Counted from the stretch's first letter, positions 7,966-16,641 are shown. The stretch is 64,000 nucleotides of DNA from Neisseria uirgultaei (GCF_962719845.1 NZ_CAUIYF010000003.1:133213-197212), one strand, 5' to 3'. Translations and numbers: made by a program. The notes: a model not told the origin generated them from the letters alone.

Positions 7966-9423
7966 ATGCACAAAATCCTGCCCATCGCCCACGTCCTCTC
8001 CCGACTGGGTATGCTGTTTTCCTTTATCCTGCTGATACCCGCCGCCCTCTCCTACGCCTTTTCGGACGGCGCGTACACCGCCTTCGCCACCACCGCGACC
8101 GTTACCCTTTCTGGCTCGTGCATCGTCCGGCTCGCCACCCTCCGGTTCAGGCGCGAACTGCGTCCGCGCGACGGCTTTACCCTCGTCCTGATGTTGTGGC
8201 TGGCGTTTGCCGCTATGGCTGCGATGCCGATGTACCTGTATTTCCCAAATATGGGCTTTACCGACGCATTTTTTGAATCGATGTCGGGACTGACCACCAC
8301 CGGCGCGACCGTCATCTCCCACGTCGACGGACTCGCCCCATCCGTCAACTTTTGGCGGCATATGCTCAACTGGCTGGGCGGGATGGGCATCATCGTCCTT
8401 GCCGTCGCCATCCTGCCCATGCTCGGCGTAGGCGGCACGCAATTATTCAAAGCCGAAATCCCCGGCATTGACAAAGAAAGCAAAATGTCGCCGCGCATTT
8501 CCCAAGTGGCGAAAAAACTCTGGTTCGGCTACACCCTGATCACCATCCTCGCGGCAGCCTGCCTACATTTTGCCGGGATGGGCTGGTTCGATGCCGTCTG
8601 TCACGCAATGGCGACCCTCTCGCTGGGCGGGTTTTCCACCCACGATGCCAGCATAGCTTATTACAACTCCCCCCTCATCGAAGCAGTCATCATCGTTTTC
8701 ACCATTTTCGGCGGCATCAATTTTGCCAGCCATTTCGCCGCCCTCAACAGCCGCAGCCTCAAAACCTATTGGAAAGACGAAGAATGCCGGACGATGCTAC
8801 TGCTGCTCTCCGGCAGCATCCTTGCCGCCGCCCTGTACCTGTGGCACACCGGCCATTACGCCGGCTTCATCGAATCCCTGCGTTACACCGCCTTCAACTT
8901 CGTCTCCATCGGATTGGCAAACGGGCTGTCCAACACCGACTTCGCACAATGGCCGCTCCTGATTTCCCTGTGGATGTTTTTCCTCGCCAACATCCTCGCC
9001 AGCTCCGGCTCGACCGGCGGCGGCATCAAAACCATACGCGCCCTCGTCCTGTTCAAATTCAGCCTGCGCGAAATGATGGTGCTGCTGCACCCCAAAGCCG
9101 TCCGCACCGTCAAAATCAGCGGCAAGGCCATACCCGACCGCCTCGCGCTGACCGTTATGTCCTTCATCTTCATCTACTTTATGACCGTCGTCCTCTTCAG
9201 CTTCCTGCTGATGGCGAGCGGTATGGAATTTACCACCGCCTTTACCGCCGTCATCGCCTGCATTACCAATTCCGGCCCCGGACTGGGCGAAGTCGGGCCC
9301 GCCGGCAATTACGCCGGTTTGGACGTGATGCAGAAATGGATCTGCGTTACCGCCATGCTCTTGGGCAGGCTGGAAATCTTCACCGTCTTCATCCTTTTCA
9401 CCCCCGCCTACTGGAAGAAATAA
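7966..9423 (+). CDS. trkH: Trk-type potassium uptake membrane subunit TrkH
   Basis: TrkH is the pore-forming subunit of the Trk K+ transporter and works with the regulatory protein TrkA, which is not in this window. The 485-aa protein (E. coli 483) is strongly hydrophobic, with four repeated membrane-pore-membrane units. Filter-like segments are visible as SGLTTTGATV, LSLGGFSTHD, the SNTDF region and ITNSGPGLG. The ATG at 7966 is chosen because it yields the family N-terminus MHKILPIAHVLSRLGM; the frame is also open upstream, where it overlaps apaH. Confidence 0.93.
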   Translation: MHKILPIAHVLSRLGMLFSFILLIPAALSYAFSDGAYTAFATTATVTLSGSCIVRLATLRFRRELRPRDGFTLVLMLWLAFAAMAAMPMYLYFPNMGFTDAFFESMSGLTTTGATVISHVDGLAPSVNFWRHMLNWLGGMGIIVLAVAILPMLGVGGTQLFKAEIPGIDKESKMSPRISQVAKKLWFGYTLITILAAACLHFAGMGWFDAVCHAMATLSLGGFSTHDASIAYYNSPLIEAVIIVFTIFGGINFASHFAALNSRSLKTYWKDEECRTMLLLLSGSILAAALYLWHTGHYAGFIESLRYTAFNFVSIGLANGLSNTDFAQWPLLISLWMFFLANILASSGSTGGGIKTIRALVLFKFSLREMMVLLHPKAVRTVKISGKAIPDRLALTVMSFIFIYFMTVVLFSFLLMASGMEFTTAFTAVIACITNSGPGLGEVGPAGNYAGLDVMQKWICVTAMLLGRLEIFTVFILFTPAYWKK

Positions 9424-9426
9424 AAA

Positions 9427-9455
9427 ATGCCGTCTGAAAACTTTTCAGACGGCAT
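9427..9455 (+). terminator. DUS inverted-pair terminator after trkH
   Basis: ATGCCGTCTGAA (9427-9438) and complement (9444-9455), starting 3 nt after the trkH stop. Confidence 0.75.
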
Positions 9456-9546
9456 TTCAAGAAAGTTTGTACATGTGGAAATAGGTGGTATGTTGAAATG
9501 GGATATTGGGCGGCACGGGCGGATTGGAACGGAAGAAGTAAGAGAT

Positions 9547-9960
9547 ATGAAAAAATTAGATGACAAAGAACAAGCAATGTATATTGCGAAAAAATTTCAA
9601 AAAAGAATGTTAATTCCTAAGATTTTTTTTATTTCCGTAGCCTGTATATCTGGTGCAGCAACCCTCCAAGAAATTGTTACAAACAATAATTTCTTAAAGA
9701 AAGATATTTTTTTTATTATATTTACTATATATTGGGTTGTTGGATTACTTTTTTGTATTATTTATATTCCGATTGCCGGCATATGTCCATATTGCCATTC
9801 TTTTCAAAAATTTAATGGCAAATCATTTGAGATTGATGCTAATAATTTAACTTATTCAAGAGGAATTTCCCCATTTAATAAAGATTATTGCACCGAGTGT
9901 AAAGCACCACTATCACCTAAAGCTGTGGAGTATATGTATTCCAAAATAGCTGATGAGTAA
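9547..9960 (+). CDS. AT-rich orphan membrane protein with Cys-pair zinc-ribbon-like tail
   Basis: Not recognised as a named family. The 137-aa product starts MKKLDDKEQAMYIAKKFQKRM. It has two hydrophobic segments (about 22-40 and 54-77, IFFIIFTIYWVVGLLFCIIYIP). A C-terminal part carries CPYC (about 82-85) and CTEC (about 118-121), a pattern that could bind zinc. The start at 9547 is preferred; upstream in-frame codons run back into an uptake-sequence ATG. Base composition is far more AT-rich than the neighbours, suggesting horizontal acquisition. It lies just beyond the 3' end of tRNA-Pro. It could be a cargo or immunity-type gene, but that is only inference. Confidence 0.65.
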   Translation: MKKLDDKEQAMYIAKKFQKRMLIPKIFFISVACISGAATLQEIVTNNNFLKKDIFFIIFTIYWVVGLLFCIIYIPIAGICPYCHSFQKFNGKSFEIDANNLTYSRGISPFNKDYCTECKAPLSPKAVEYMYSKIADE

Positions 9961-10125
9961 GTATAACAGGCGCAGCCTGTGCAACTAGCAAGCCGTAGCC
10001 CATATGAAACCTAAACTCAACAAGCAGCATGTGTGCGGAACGCACGCATGTGTTTCTCAAAGTTTGAGCTAAGAGGTTGTCTTAAACAAAAAATACGGTT
10101 TCAAACGACCTTTCTTTATACGGAC
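9961..10125. other. Non-coding spacer with small hairpins
   Basis: No gene seen. It contains a short palindrome near 9968-9981 (aggcgcagcct-type) and a longer hairpin around 10029-10051 (CATGTGTGCG/CGCACGCATG with a G-U pair). It also has one imperfect variant uptake sequence TTCAAACGACCT (10101-10112). Confidence 0.4.
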
Positions 10126-10154
10126 AAAAAAGCAGCCGTTTCAAAAACGGCTGC
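10126..10154 (-). terminator. Rho-independent terminator of tRNA-Pro
   Basis: GCAGCCGTTT (10132-10141) pairs with AAACGGCTGC (10145-10154). Read on the minus strand it is followed by six T residues, directly downstream of the tRNA. Confidence 0.85.
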
Positions 10155-10165
10155 CTTATATTTTT

Positions 10166-10242
10166 TGGTCGGAGTGAAAGGATTCGAACCTTCGACCCCT
10201 TGCACCCCATGCAAGTGCGCTACCAGACTGCGCCACACTCCG
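10166..10242 (-). tRNA. tRNA-Pro (anticodon GGG)
   Basis: On the minus strand a 77-nt cloverleaf begins CGGAGTG and ends CACTCCG-A-CCA, with CCA encoded. The acceptor stem (10236-10242 with 10170-10176) is perfect. The anticodon stem CTTGC/GCAAG encloses the loop ATGGGGT, giving anticodon GGG for proline. GGTTCGAATCC is the T-arm. A terminator follows at once, so it is a single-gene unit. Confidence 0.95.
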
Positions 10243-10438
10243 ACTCGATAAGTTTCGGATTATAGTTTCCGCCCGACGCTTTGGCAAGCATTAAAATCAC
10301 AACCGCCCTTATCTTTTTGACACAACGGAAAATTTACCGGCAAACACCGGCGCATCCCTCCTAGGCGGAAAAGGATAAACGCCATAACGTGTAGCGTTTG
10401 CTATAATCCGCCCCTTCATTACCGCAGCCCGCCGAAAG

Positions 10439-10897
10439 ATGCCGATGGCAAAACCGCTCAAATACCCCGTCTCCGCACTGGTCGTACTCCATGACGGGGA
10501 CGGCAGTATCCTCCTCATCGAACGCACGCATCCGAAAGGGTTTTGGCAGTCGGTAACCGGCAGCCTCGAACCCGGGGAAACCGTTGCCCAAACAGCAAGG
10601 CGCGAAGTTTGGGAAGAAACCGGCATACTGCTTGCGGAAGGACAGCTTCAAGACTGGCACGACAGCACGGTTTACGAAATCTACCACCACTGGCGGCACC
10701 GCTATCCAAAAGGCGTGTTTGAAAACCGCGAACACCTCTTCTCTGCCGAAATTCAGCGTGATACGCCCATCGCCCTGCAACCCGAAGAACACGTCTCCTA
10801 CGGTTGGTTCGATATGGAAGAAGCGGCGGAAAAAGTATTTTCCCCATCCAACAGGCGCGCGATTTTGGAACTGGGCAGGTTTTTGGGCAAACGGTAA
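10439..10897 (+). CDS. nudB: Nudix hydrolase, dihydroneopterin triphosphate diphosphatase type
   Basis: The 152-aa protein contains the Nudix box G(X5)E(X7)REXXEEXG, read here as GSLEPGETVAQTARREVWEETG (about residues 40-61). The N-terminus PLKYPVSALVVLHDGDGSILLIERTHPKGFWQSVTGSLE matches the NudB subgroup that dephosphorylates dihydroneopterin triphosphate in folate synthesis. Substrate assignment is by similarity only. Two start codons are possible (10439 and 10445). Confidence 0.85.
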   Translation: MPMAKPLKYPVSALVVLHDGDGSILLIERTHPKGFWQSVTGSLEPGETVAQTARREVWEETGILLAEGQLQDWHDSTVYEIYHHWRHRYPKGVFENREHLFSAEIQRDTPIALQPEEHVSYGWFDMEEAAEKVFSPSNRRAILELGRFLGKR

Positions 10898-10998
10898 CAC
10901 GCGTCCGGACACCCTTTCAGACGGCATCGGGCGCATTTTCAGCCGGACGTTTGTGCTATACTTTCAAACTTCAAACCTTCCCAAATAAAGGAAACCAA

Positions 10999-11532
10999 AT
11001 GGCAGACTTCAACCAAATCCTGACCCCCGGCGACGTGGACGGCGGCATCATCAACGTTGTCAACGAAATCCCCGCCGGCAGCAACCACAAAATCGAGTGG
11101 AACCGCAAACTCGCCGCATTCCAACTCGACCGCGTCGAACCCGCCATCTTCGCCAAACCGACCAACTACGGCTTCATTCCCCAAACTTTGGACGAAGACG
11201 GCGACGAATTGGACGTGCTGCTCGTTACCGAACAACCTCTGGCAACCGGCGTATTCTTGGAAGCGCGCGTTATCGGCGTGATGAAATTCGTTGACGACGG
11301 CGAAGTTGACGACAAAATCGTCTGCGTTCCTGCCGACGACCGCAACAACGGCAACGCCTACAAAACTTTGTCCGATTTGCCGCAACAGCTCATCAAACAA
11401 ATCGAGTTCCACTTCAACCACTACAAAGACCTGAAAAAAGCGGGTACGACCAAAGTCGAATCGTGGGGCGGTGTGGAAGAAGCGAAAAAAGTTATTAAAG
11501 AATCCATCGAACGTTGGAACAAACAGGCATAA
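10999..11532 (+). CDS. ppa: Inorganic pyrophosphatase
   Basis: A soluble family I pyrophosphatase that hydrolyses PPi from biosynthetic reactions. The 177-aa product has the signature DEDGDELDVLL with its metal-binding aspartates, and the usual FIPQTLDEDGD region. The ATG at 10999 is preceded by AAAGGAAA and starts MADFNQILTPGDVDGGI. The frame is open further upstream but without homology. A compact uptake-sequence terminator follows. Confidence 0.95.
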   Translation: MADFNQILTPGDVDGGIINVVNEIPAGSNHKIEWNRKLAAFQLDRVEPAIFAKPTNYGFIPQTLDEDGDELDVLLVTEQPLATGVFLEARVIGVMKFVDDGEVDDKIVCVPADDRNNGNAYKTLSDLPQQLIKQIEFHFNHYKDLKKAGTTKVESWGGVEEAKKVIKESIERWNKQA

Positions 11533-11540
11533 CGCCCGCC

Positions 11541-11570
11541 ATGCCGTCTGAACGCCGCTTCAGACGGCAT
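11541..11570 (+). terminator. DUS inverted-pair terminator after ppa
   Basis: ATGCCGTCTGAA (11541-11552) and complement (11559-11570), followed by TTTTT. Confidence 0.85.
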
Positions 11571-11639
11571 TTTTCCAAGCTCTAGGGAATACCGTCCCAA
11601 TCGGCTATAATCCGAACATACCGTTTCCGACCGAACGCC

Positions 11640-11873
11640 ATGAACCGCCGAAAAACCTATCTGTTGTCTGTTGCCCTATTCACACTGGCATTTATGCTGC
11701 TCGTCCTCTTGGGTGCTTATCTGCTGACCGTCGGCAGCAAAGCCTTTGCCGTCGCGTCCTTCCTTTTCGCATTCGGCGCGCTGTTCGGGCAAATCGGCGC
11801 ACTCGCCCTCTACCTGCGGCACAAATCCCTACGCGCCGCCCCATCTTCATCACAGGAAAACCGCTATGTCTGA
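11640..11873 (+). CDS. Small two-helix membrane protein, unknown function
   Basis: The 77-aa product MNRRKTYLLSVALFTLAFML... has a basic start and two hydrophobic helices (about 8-30 and 36-60), with a short polar tail. I do not recognise a family. Its last codons overlap the start of rdgB by 8 nt, which indicates a real, translationally coupled gene. A -10-like TATAAT lies about 30 nt upstream (around 11605). Confidence 0.65.
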   Translation: MNRRKTYLLSVALFTLAFMLLVLLGAYLLTVGSKAFAVASFLFAFGALFGQIGALALYLRHKSLRAAPSSSQENRYV

Positions 11874-12465
11874 AAAACTGGAAAAAATCGTTTTGGCAAG
11901 CGGCAATGCCGGCAAGCTCAAAGAATTCGGCAACTTATTCAAGCCTTACGGCATCACCGTATTGCCGCAATCCGAATTCGGCATACCCGAATGTCCGGAA
12001 CCCTATTCCACCTTTGTTGAAAACGCGCTGGCAAAAGCACGCCATGCCGCCAAATACAGCGGGCTGCCCGCACTCGCCGACGACAGCGGCATCTGTGCCG
12101 CCGCCTTAAACGGCGCGCCGGGCATCCATTCTGCACGCTACGCGGGCGACAATCCCAAATCCGATACCGCCAATAACCTGAAACTTGCCGCCGAACTTGC
12201 CGGCAAAGCCGACAAAAGCTGCTGCTATGTCTGCGTATTGGTTCTTGTCCGCCATAAAGACGACCCGCGCCCGATTATCGCCGAGGGCGTATGGCACGGG
12301 CAGTGGAACGATACGCCGCTCGGGCAAAACGGTTTCGGTTACGACCCGTATTTTTATCTGCCCGAACACGGCAAAACTGCCGCCGAATTGGATTCGGAGG
12401 TCAAAAACCGCGAAAGCCACCGCGCGCAGGCACTTGCCGAACTCTTACGCAAACTCGCCCTTTAA
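11866..12465 (+). CDS. rdgB: Non-canonical purine NTP pyrophosphatase (RdgB/HAM1)
   Basis: RdgB removes dITP, ITP and XTP from the nucleotide pool. The 199-aa protein starts MSEKLEKIVLASGNAGKLKEF, containing the (S/T)xNxxK substrate motif. It has PALADDSGI (about 65-73), with the catalytic acidic residues, and GFGYDPYFY. The length equals the E. coli enzyme (197). The start overlaps the preceding small membrane gene, and galU follows after 27 nt. Confidence 0.94.
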   Translation: MSEKLEKIVLASGNAGKLKEFGNLFKPYGITVLPQSEFGIPECPEPYSTFVENALAKARHAAKYSGLPALADDSGICAAALNGAPGIHSARYAGDNPKSDTANNLKLAAELAGKADKSCCYVCVLVLVRHKDDPRPIIAEGVWHGQWNDTPLGQNGFGYDPYFYLPEHGKTAAELDSEVKNRESHRAQALAELLRKLAL

Positions 12466-12492
12466 ACATCAAAACAATACAAAGGAAAAAGA

Positions 12493-13362
12493 ATGAAACC
12501 GATAAAAAAAGCCGTCTTCCCCGTCGCAGGGATGGGAACCCGCTTCCTGCCCGCCACCAAGGCCAGCCCGAAAGAAATGCTGCCCATCGTCGACAAGCCG
12601 CTGATCCAATACGCCGTAGAAGAAGCCGTGGAAGCCGGCTGCACGGAAATGGTGTTTGTAACCGGACGCAACAAACGCAGCATCGAAGACCATTTCGACA
12701 AGGCATACGAACTCGAAACCGAGTTGGAAATGCGCCATAAAGACAAACTTCTGGAACACGTCCGCAACATCCTGCCGCCGAACATTACCTGCCTCTACAT
12801 CCGCCAGACCGAAGCACTGGGACTCGGACACGCCGTATTGTGCGCCCGCGCCGCCATCGGCGACGAACCCTTTGCCGTCATTCTTGCCGACGACTTAATC
12901 GATGCGCCCAAAGGCGCGCTCAAACAAATGGTCGAAGTGTACGGGCGCAGCGGCAACAGCATTTTGGGCGTAGAAACCGTCGAACCGTCGCAAACCGGCT
13001 CATACGGCATCGTCGAAACCGAACAGCTCAAACAGTTCCAACGCATTACCGGCATTGTCGAAAAACCCAAGCCCGAAGACGCGCCCTCCAACCTTGCCGT
13101 CGTCGGCCGCTACATCCTCACCCCGCGCATTTTCGACTTACTGACCGGCCTGCCGCGCGGCGCGGGCAACGAAATCCAGCTTACAGACGGCATCGCCAAG
13201 CTGCTCGATCACGAATTTGTCCTGGCGCACCCCTTTGAAGGCACGCGCTACGACTGCGGCAGCAAACTGGGCTACCTCGAAGCCACCGTCGCCTACGGCC
13301 TGAAACACCCCGAAACCGGTGAACCCTTCCGCCGCCTTTTGGAAAAATACCGTACCGAATAA
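12493..13362 (+). CDS. galU: UTP-glucose-1-phosphate uridylyltransferase
   Basis: GalU makes UDP-glucose, the precursor of LOS sugars and, via GalE, of UDP-galactose. The 289-aa protein has the nucleotidyltransferase signature AVFPVAGMGTRFLPATKASPKEMLPIVDKP at residues 7-36 and the downstream VEKPKPEDAPSNLAVVGRYIL region. AAAGGAAAAAG precedes the ATG. An in-frame partial DUS encodes TDGIAKL near 13185. Confidence 0.95.
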   Translation: MKPIKKAVFPVAGMGTRFLPATKASPKEMLPIVDKPLIQYAVEEAVEAGCTEMVFVTGRNKRSIEDHFDKAYELETELEMRHKDKLLEHVRNILPPNITCLYIRQTEALGLGHAVLCARAAIGDEPFAVILADDLIDAPKGALKQMVEVYGRSGNSILGVETVEPSQTGSYGIVETEQLKQFQRITGIVEKPKPEDAPSNLAVVGRYILTPRIFDLLTGLPRGAGNEIQLTDGIAKLLDHEFVLAHPFEGTRYDCGSKLGYLEATVAYGLKHPETGEPFRRLLEKYRTE

Positions 13363-13380
13363 CCACATCAAGGAATCCTT

Positions 13381-14757
13381 ATGCACGACAAAACCTGGTC
13401 CGGACGCTTCAACGAACCCGTTTCCGAACTCGTCAAACAATACACCGCCTCCATCAGTTTCGACCGACGGCTTGCCGAATGGGACATCCAAGGCTCGCTG
13501 GCACACGCGCAAATGTTGAAAGAAACCGACGTGTTGGACGAAGGCGATTTGGCGGACATCCGCCGGGGTATGGCAGAAATCCTCGAAGAAATCCGCAGCG
13601 GCAAAATCGAATGGTCACTCGATTTGGAAGATGTCCACATGAACATCGAACGCCGCCTGACCGACAAAATCGGCGACGCGGGCAAACGCCTGCACACCGG
13701 CCGCAGCCGCAACGACCAAGTCGCTACCGACATCCGCCTGTGGCTGCGCGATCAGATTACCGTTATCCAAAGCCTGATTCAAAGCCTTCAGACGGCATTG
13801 CTGGATTTGGCGGAACAAAACGCCGAAACCGTCATGCCCGGTTTTACCCATCTGCAAGTCGCCCAGCCTGTCAGCTTCGGACACCATATGCTCGCCTACG
13901 TCGAAATGCTCGGACGCGATAACGAACGGATGGCGGACTGCCGCCGCCGCGTCAACCGTATGCCGCTCGGCGCAGCCGCCCTTGCCGGTACGACCTACCC
14001 GATTCGGCGCGAAATTACCGCCGAATTACTGGGTTTCGAGCAAATCTGCCAAAACTCGCTCGATGCCGTATCCGACCGCGATTTTGCCGTCGAGTTCACC
14101 GCCGCCGCCTCGCTGGTTATGGTTCACCTGAGCCGCCTGTCCGAAGAATTGATTTTGTGGATGAGTCCGCGTTTCGGCTTTATCGACATCGCCGACCGCT
14201 TCTGCACCGGCTCGTCCATCATGCCGCAGAAGAAAAATCCCGACGTACCCGAACTCGTGCGCGGCAAATCCGGACGCGTCATCGGACACCTTATCGGCCT
14301 GATTACCCTGATGAAATCCCAACCCTTGGCGTACAACAAAGACAATCAGGAAGACAAAGAACCGCTGTTTGACACCGCCGACACGCTTATCGACACGTTG
14401 CGGATTTACGCCGATATGATGCGCGGCGTAACCGTCAAACCCGACAATATGCGCGCCGCCGTAATGCAGGGTTTTGCAACGGCTACCGATTTGGCAGATT
14501 ACTTGGTGAAAAAAGGCATGCCCTTCCGTGACAGTCATGAAGTCGTTGCCCAAGCCGTGCGCCATGCCGATGAAGCTGGCGTTGATTTGAGCGAACTGCC
14601 GCTTGAAGTCTTACAAGGCTTCAGCAAGCTGATTTCAGACGACGTGTACGGCGTACTGACACCCGAAGGCAGCTTAAACGCCCGCAACCACTTGGGCGGC
14701 ACCGCGCCCGAACAGGTACGCCTCCAAGTCAAACGCTGGCGTGAAGTGTTGGCTTAA
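13381..14757 (+). CDS. argH: Argininosuccinate lyase
   Basis: This is the last step of arginine synthesis: argininosuccinate to arginine and fumarate. The 458-aa protein has the fumarase/aspartase superfamily signature GSSIMPQKKNPD (about 280-291), with the catalytic serine loop, and the N-terminal HTGRSRNDQVATD block (about 105-117). It starts 18 nt after galU behind AAGGAA. An in-frame reverse uptake sequence encodes LQTALLD near 13787. Confidence 0.96.
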   Translation: MHDKTWSGRFNEPVSELVKQYTASISFDRRLAEWDIQGSLAHAQMLKETDVLDEGDLADIRRGMAEILEEIRSGKIEWSLDLEDVHMNIERRLTDKIGDAGKRLHTGRSRNDQVATDIRLWLRDQITVIQSLIQSLQTALLDLAEQNAETVMPGFTHLQVAQPVSFGHHMLAYVEMLGRDNERMADCRRRVNRMPLGAAALAGTTYPIRREITAELLGFEQICQNSLDAVSDRDFAVEFTAAASLVMVHLSRLSEELILWMSPRFGFIDIADRFCTGSSIMPQKKNPDVPELVRGKSGRVIGHLIGLITLMKSQPLAYNKDNQEDKEPLFDTADTLIDTLRIYADMMRGVTVKPDNMRAAVMQGFATATDLADYLVKKGMPFRDSHEVVAQAVRHADEAGVDLSELPLEVLQGFSKLISDDVYGVLTPEGSLNARNHLGGTAPEQVRLQVKRWREVLA

Positions 14758-14763
14758 CCCCCG

Positions 14764-14793
14764 ATGCCGTCTGAAGAAATGTTCAGACGGCAT
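14764..14793 (+). terminator. DUS inverted-pair terminator after argH
   Basis: ATGCCGTCTGAA (14764-14775) and complement (14782-14793), followed by TTTTT. Confidence 0.85.
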
Positions 14794-14813
14794 TTTTAAA
14801 AGGCAAGAACACG

Positions 14814-15284
14814 ATGACCGATACGGATACCCAAGCCGACCACTTCGAACAGATGATGTGGCAGGCGGTGGACAAACTTTTTGAACAGCATGACGGCAAA
14901 CTCGAAAGCATGGACGGACGAGAACAGGAGCTGGTTTTGATTTGGCGGGCGGAAGCCGACATCGGCAACGGCGGCATACTGCAATTTGTCTGCAACTGGG
15001 GTTTTCCCGCCGCCGAAAAGACTTGTTCCGTTCTGAAAAAAATCGGCGCGGTACACAGCGCAATGCTGATCCATCGGGCGGCAGACGCATTGGACAAAGA
15101 AATCCGCCACCTCCAATCGGAAGGTAAAACCCTAAAAGAAATGTGGGATATAACACAGCATCTCGACAACAAAACCGCCTCGCTGCTGAACAGTCTGGAT
15201 GAACAATATTGGCAAGACCCCGACAAACTGTATCTGCTGGGATGGCAATACTATTCCGGCAACCCTGTTCAGACGGCATTTTAA
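14814..15284 (+). CDS. DUF4375 / DMP19-like acidic protein
   Basis: The 156-aa product is acidic and lacks membrane segments or a signal peptide. The block QELVLIWRAEADIGNGGILQFVCNWG (about residues 40-65) resembles the DUF4375 pattern (E..NGGF.QFF.N). That family includes the neisserial DNA-mimic protein DMP19. Whether this copy mimics DNA is unknown. The C-terminus GNPVQTAF-stop is encoded by an uptake sequence, so the natural end may have been reset by DUS acquisition. It sits between the argH terminator and the fbp promoter region, probably as a single gene. Confidence 0.65.
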   Translation: MTDTDTQADHFEQMMWQAVDKLFEQHDGKLESMDGREQELVLIWRAEADIGNGGILQFVCNWGFPAAEKTCSVLKKIGAVHSAMLIHRAADALDKEIRHLQSEGKTLKEMWDITQHLDNKTASLLNSLDEQYWQDPDKLYLLGWQYYSGNPVQTAF

Positions 15285-15467
15285 AGGGAAGGGTTCTCAA
15301 GTATTCCGGCAAATCAAGATGCCGCCTTTGCCCGCATTCCGCCGCCCGTACGGCAATATGAAACAGCCCGGTTTTTGCCCGTTCCGACACGCATTACCCG
15401 CTGCTTCCGCCTTACGGGCGCGATGCACGAAAAAAAATACAAGTCAGAACAAACAATAACCGAATCA
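15285..15467. other. Non-coding spacer upstream of fbp control region
   Basis: No gene supported. The phrase TATTCCGGCAA at about 15303 echoes coding sequence 50 nt upstream, and composition turns sharply AT-rich from about 15430. Confidence 0.35.
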
Positions 15468-15509
15468 GATAATAACAAATTTAAAAAAATAATTATTTGC
15501 ATTTATAAA
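15468..15509 (+). promoter_or_regulatory. Candidate Fur operator of fbpABC
   Basis: The AT-rich segment holds GATAATAACAAATTT and AATAATTATTTGCATTT, with several NAT(A/T)AT-like hexamers as in Fur boxes. It overlaps the likely -35. Fur repression of fbpABC is established in Neisseria; the exact site here is inferred. Confidence 0.55.
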
Positions 15510-15525
15510 AAAGAAGGAATACACT
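15497..15525 (+). promoter_or_regulatory. Candidate fbpA promoter
   Basis: TTGCAT (15497-15502) and TACACT (15520-15525) are 17 bp apart, within and just after the Fur-like region. Each matches consensus at 4/6. Confidence 0.5.
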
Positions 15526-15581
15526 ATACCCCGTTATGTCTTAACAAGATATACACCCTCATTCATTAGGAGAAAATCGAT

Positions 15582-16577
15582 ATGAAAACATCTATCCGAT
15601 ACGCACTGCTTGCCGCAGCCCTGACCGCCGCAACCCCCGCGCTGGCAGACATTACCGTGTACAACGGCCAACACAAAGAAGCCACGCAGGCACTTGCCGA
15701 TGCCTTTACCCAAGCCACCGGCATCAAAGTAAAAATTAACAGCGGCAAAAGCGACCAGCTTGCCGGCCAAATCAAAGAAGAAGGCAGCCGAAGCCCCGCC
15801 GACGTATTCTATTCCGAACAAATCCCCCCGCTGGTTACGCTTTCCGCAGCCAACCTCTTAGAAACCCTCCCCGCAAAAACGATTAACGACACACGCCGCA
15901 AAGGCGTGCCGGTTGCCGCCAAAAAAGACTGGGTGGCATTGAGCGGACGTTCGCGCGTCGTCGTTTACGACACCCGCAAACTGTCTGAAAAAGATTTGGA
16001 AAAATCCGTCCTGAATTACGCCACGCCGAAATGGAAAGACCGTATCGGTTATGTACCGACTTCAGGCGCGTTCTTGGAACAGGTTGTCGCCATCGTCAAA
16101 CTGAAAGGCGAAGCAGCCGCCCTGAAATGGCTCAAAGGCTTAAAAGAAAACGGCAAACTGTATGCTAAAAACACTGTCGCGCTCCAAGCCGTCGAAAACG
16201 GCGAAGTGCCGGCCGCCCTCATCAACAACTACTACTGGTATGCGTTTGCCAAAGAAAAAGGCGTGAACAACATCCATTCCCGCCTGAACTTCGTCCGCCA
16301 CAGAGACCCGGGCGCACTCGTTACCTATTCCGGCGCGGCTGTGCTGAAATCTTCCCCGAACAAAGCCGAAGCACAAAAATTCGTCGCCTTCCTTGCCGGC
16401 AAACAAGGACAGCAGGTCTTGACTTCCGTCCGCGCAGAATATCCGCTGCACGCCGGCGTGTCTTCCCCGTTCAATATGGAACCTTATGCCAAATTGGAAG
16501 CACCTGAAGTATCTGCAACCACCATTGCCGACAAAGAAAATGCCACCCGCCTCCTCGAACAGGCAGGTCTGAAATAA
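15582..16577 (+). CDS. fbpA: Periplasmic ferric-ion-binding protein FbpA
   Basis: FbpA shuttles Fe3+ stripped from transferrin or lactoferrin across the periplasm to FbpBC. The 331-aa precursor has a signal peptide ending in ATPALA, cleaved before DITVYNGQH. Mature residues used for iron are visible: His9 in NGQH, Glu57 in FYSEQI, and the tyrosine pair in NNYYW (mature 195-196). TAGGAGAAAA precedes the start. Sequence details differ in places from the gonococcal/meningococcal alleles I recall, so a divergent or mosaic allele is possible but not shown. Confidence 0.95.
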   Translation: MKTSIRYALLAAALTAATPALADITVYNGQHKEATQALADAFTQATGIKVKINSGKSDQLAGQIKEEGSRSPADVFYSEQIPPLVTLSAANLLETLPAKTINDTRRKGVPVAAKKDWVALSGRSRVVVYDTRKLSEKDLEKSVLNYATPKWKDRIGYVPTSGAFLEQVVAIVKLKGEAAALKWLKGLKENGKLYAKNTVALQAVENGEVPAALINNYYWYAFAKEKGVNNIHSRLNFVRHRDPGALVTYSGAAVLKSSPNKAEAQKFVAFLAGKQGQQVLTSVRAEYPLHAGVSSPFNMEPYAKLEAPEVSATTIADKENATRLLEQAGLK

Positions 16578-16590
16578 ACTTTTTCCGTTC

Positions 16591-16624
16591 AAACGGTCGG
16601 ACAACCCTGCTGTCCGACCGTTTT
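16591..16624 (+). terminator. fbpA-fbpB intercistronic hairpin (attenuator/processing)
   Basis: AAACGGTCGGACA (16591-16603) pairs perfectly with TGTCCGACCGTTT (16611-16623) across a 7-nt loop, followed by a short T run. It would lower fbpBC relative to fbpA mRNA, consistent with abundant binding protein and scarce permease. Confidence 0.8.
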
Positions 16625-16641
16625 CTATCCGAATCCGATTT

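Noticed and set aside
9427..9546. MPSEN start for the AT-rich orphan gene
   Set aside because: That ATG belongs to an uptake sequence in the trkH terminator; the ATG at 9547 matches the composition change.
10033..10251. 72-codon frame across the tRNA-Pro region
   Set aside because: Runs through the tRNA and its terminator on the opposite strand; not a protein.
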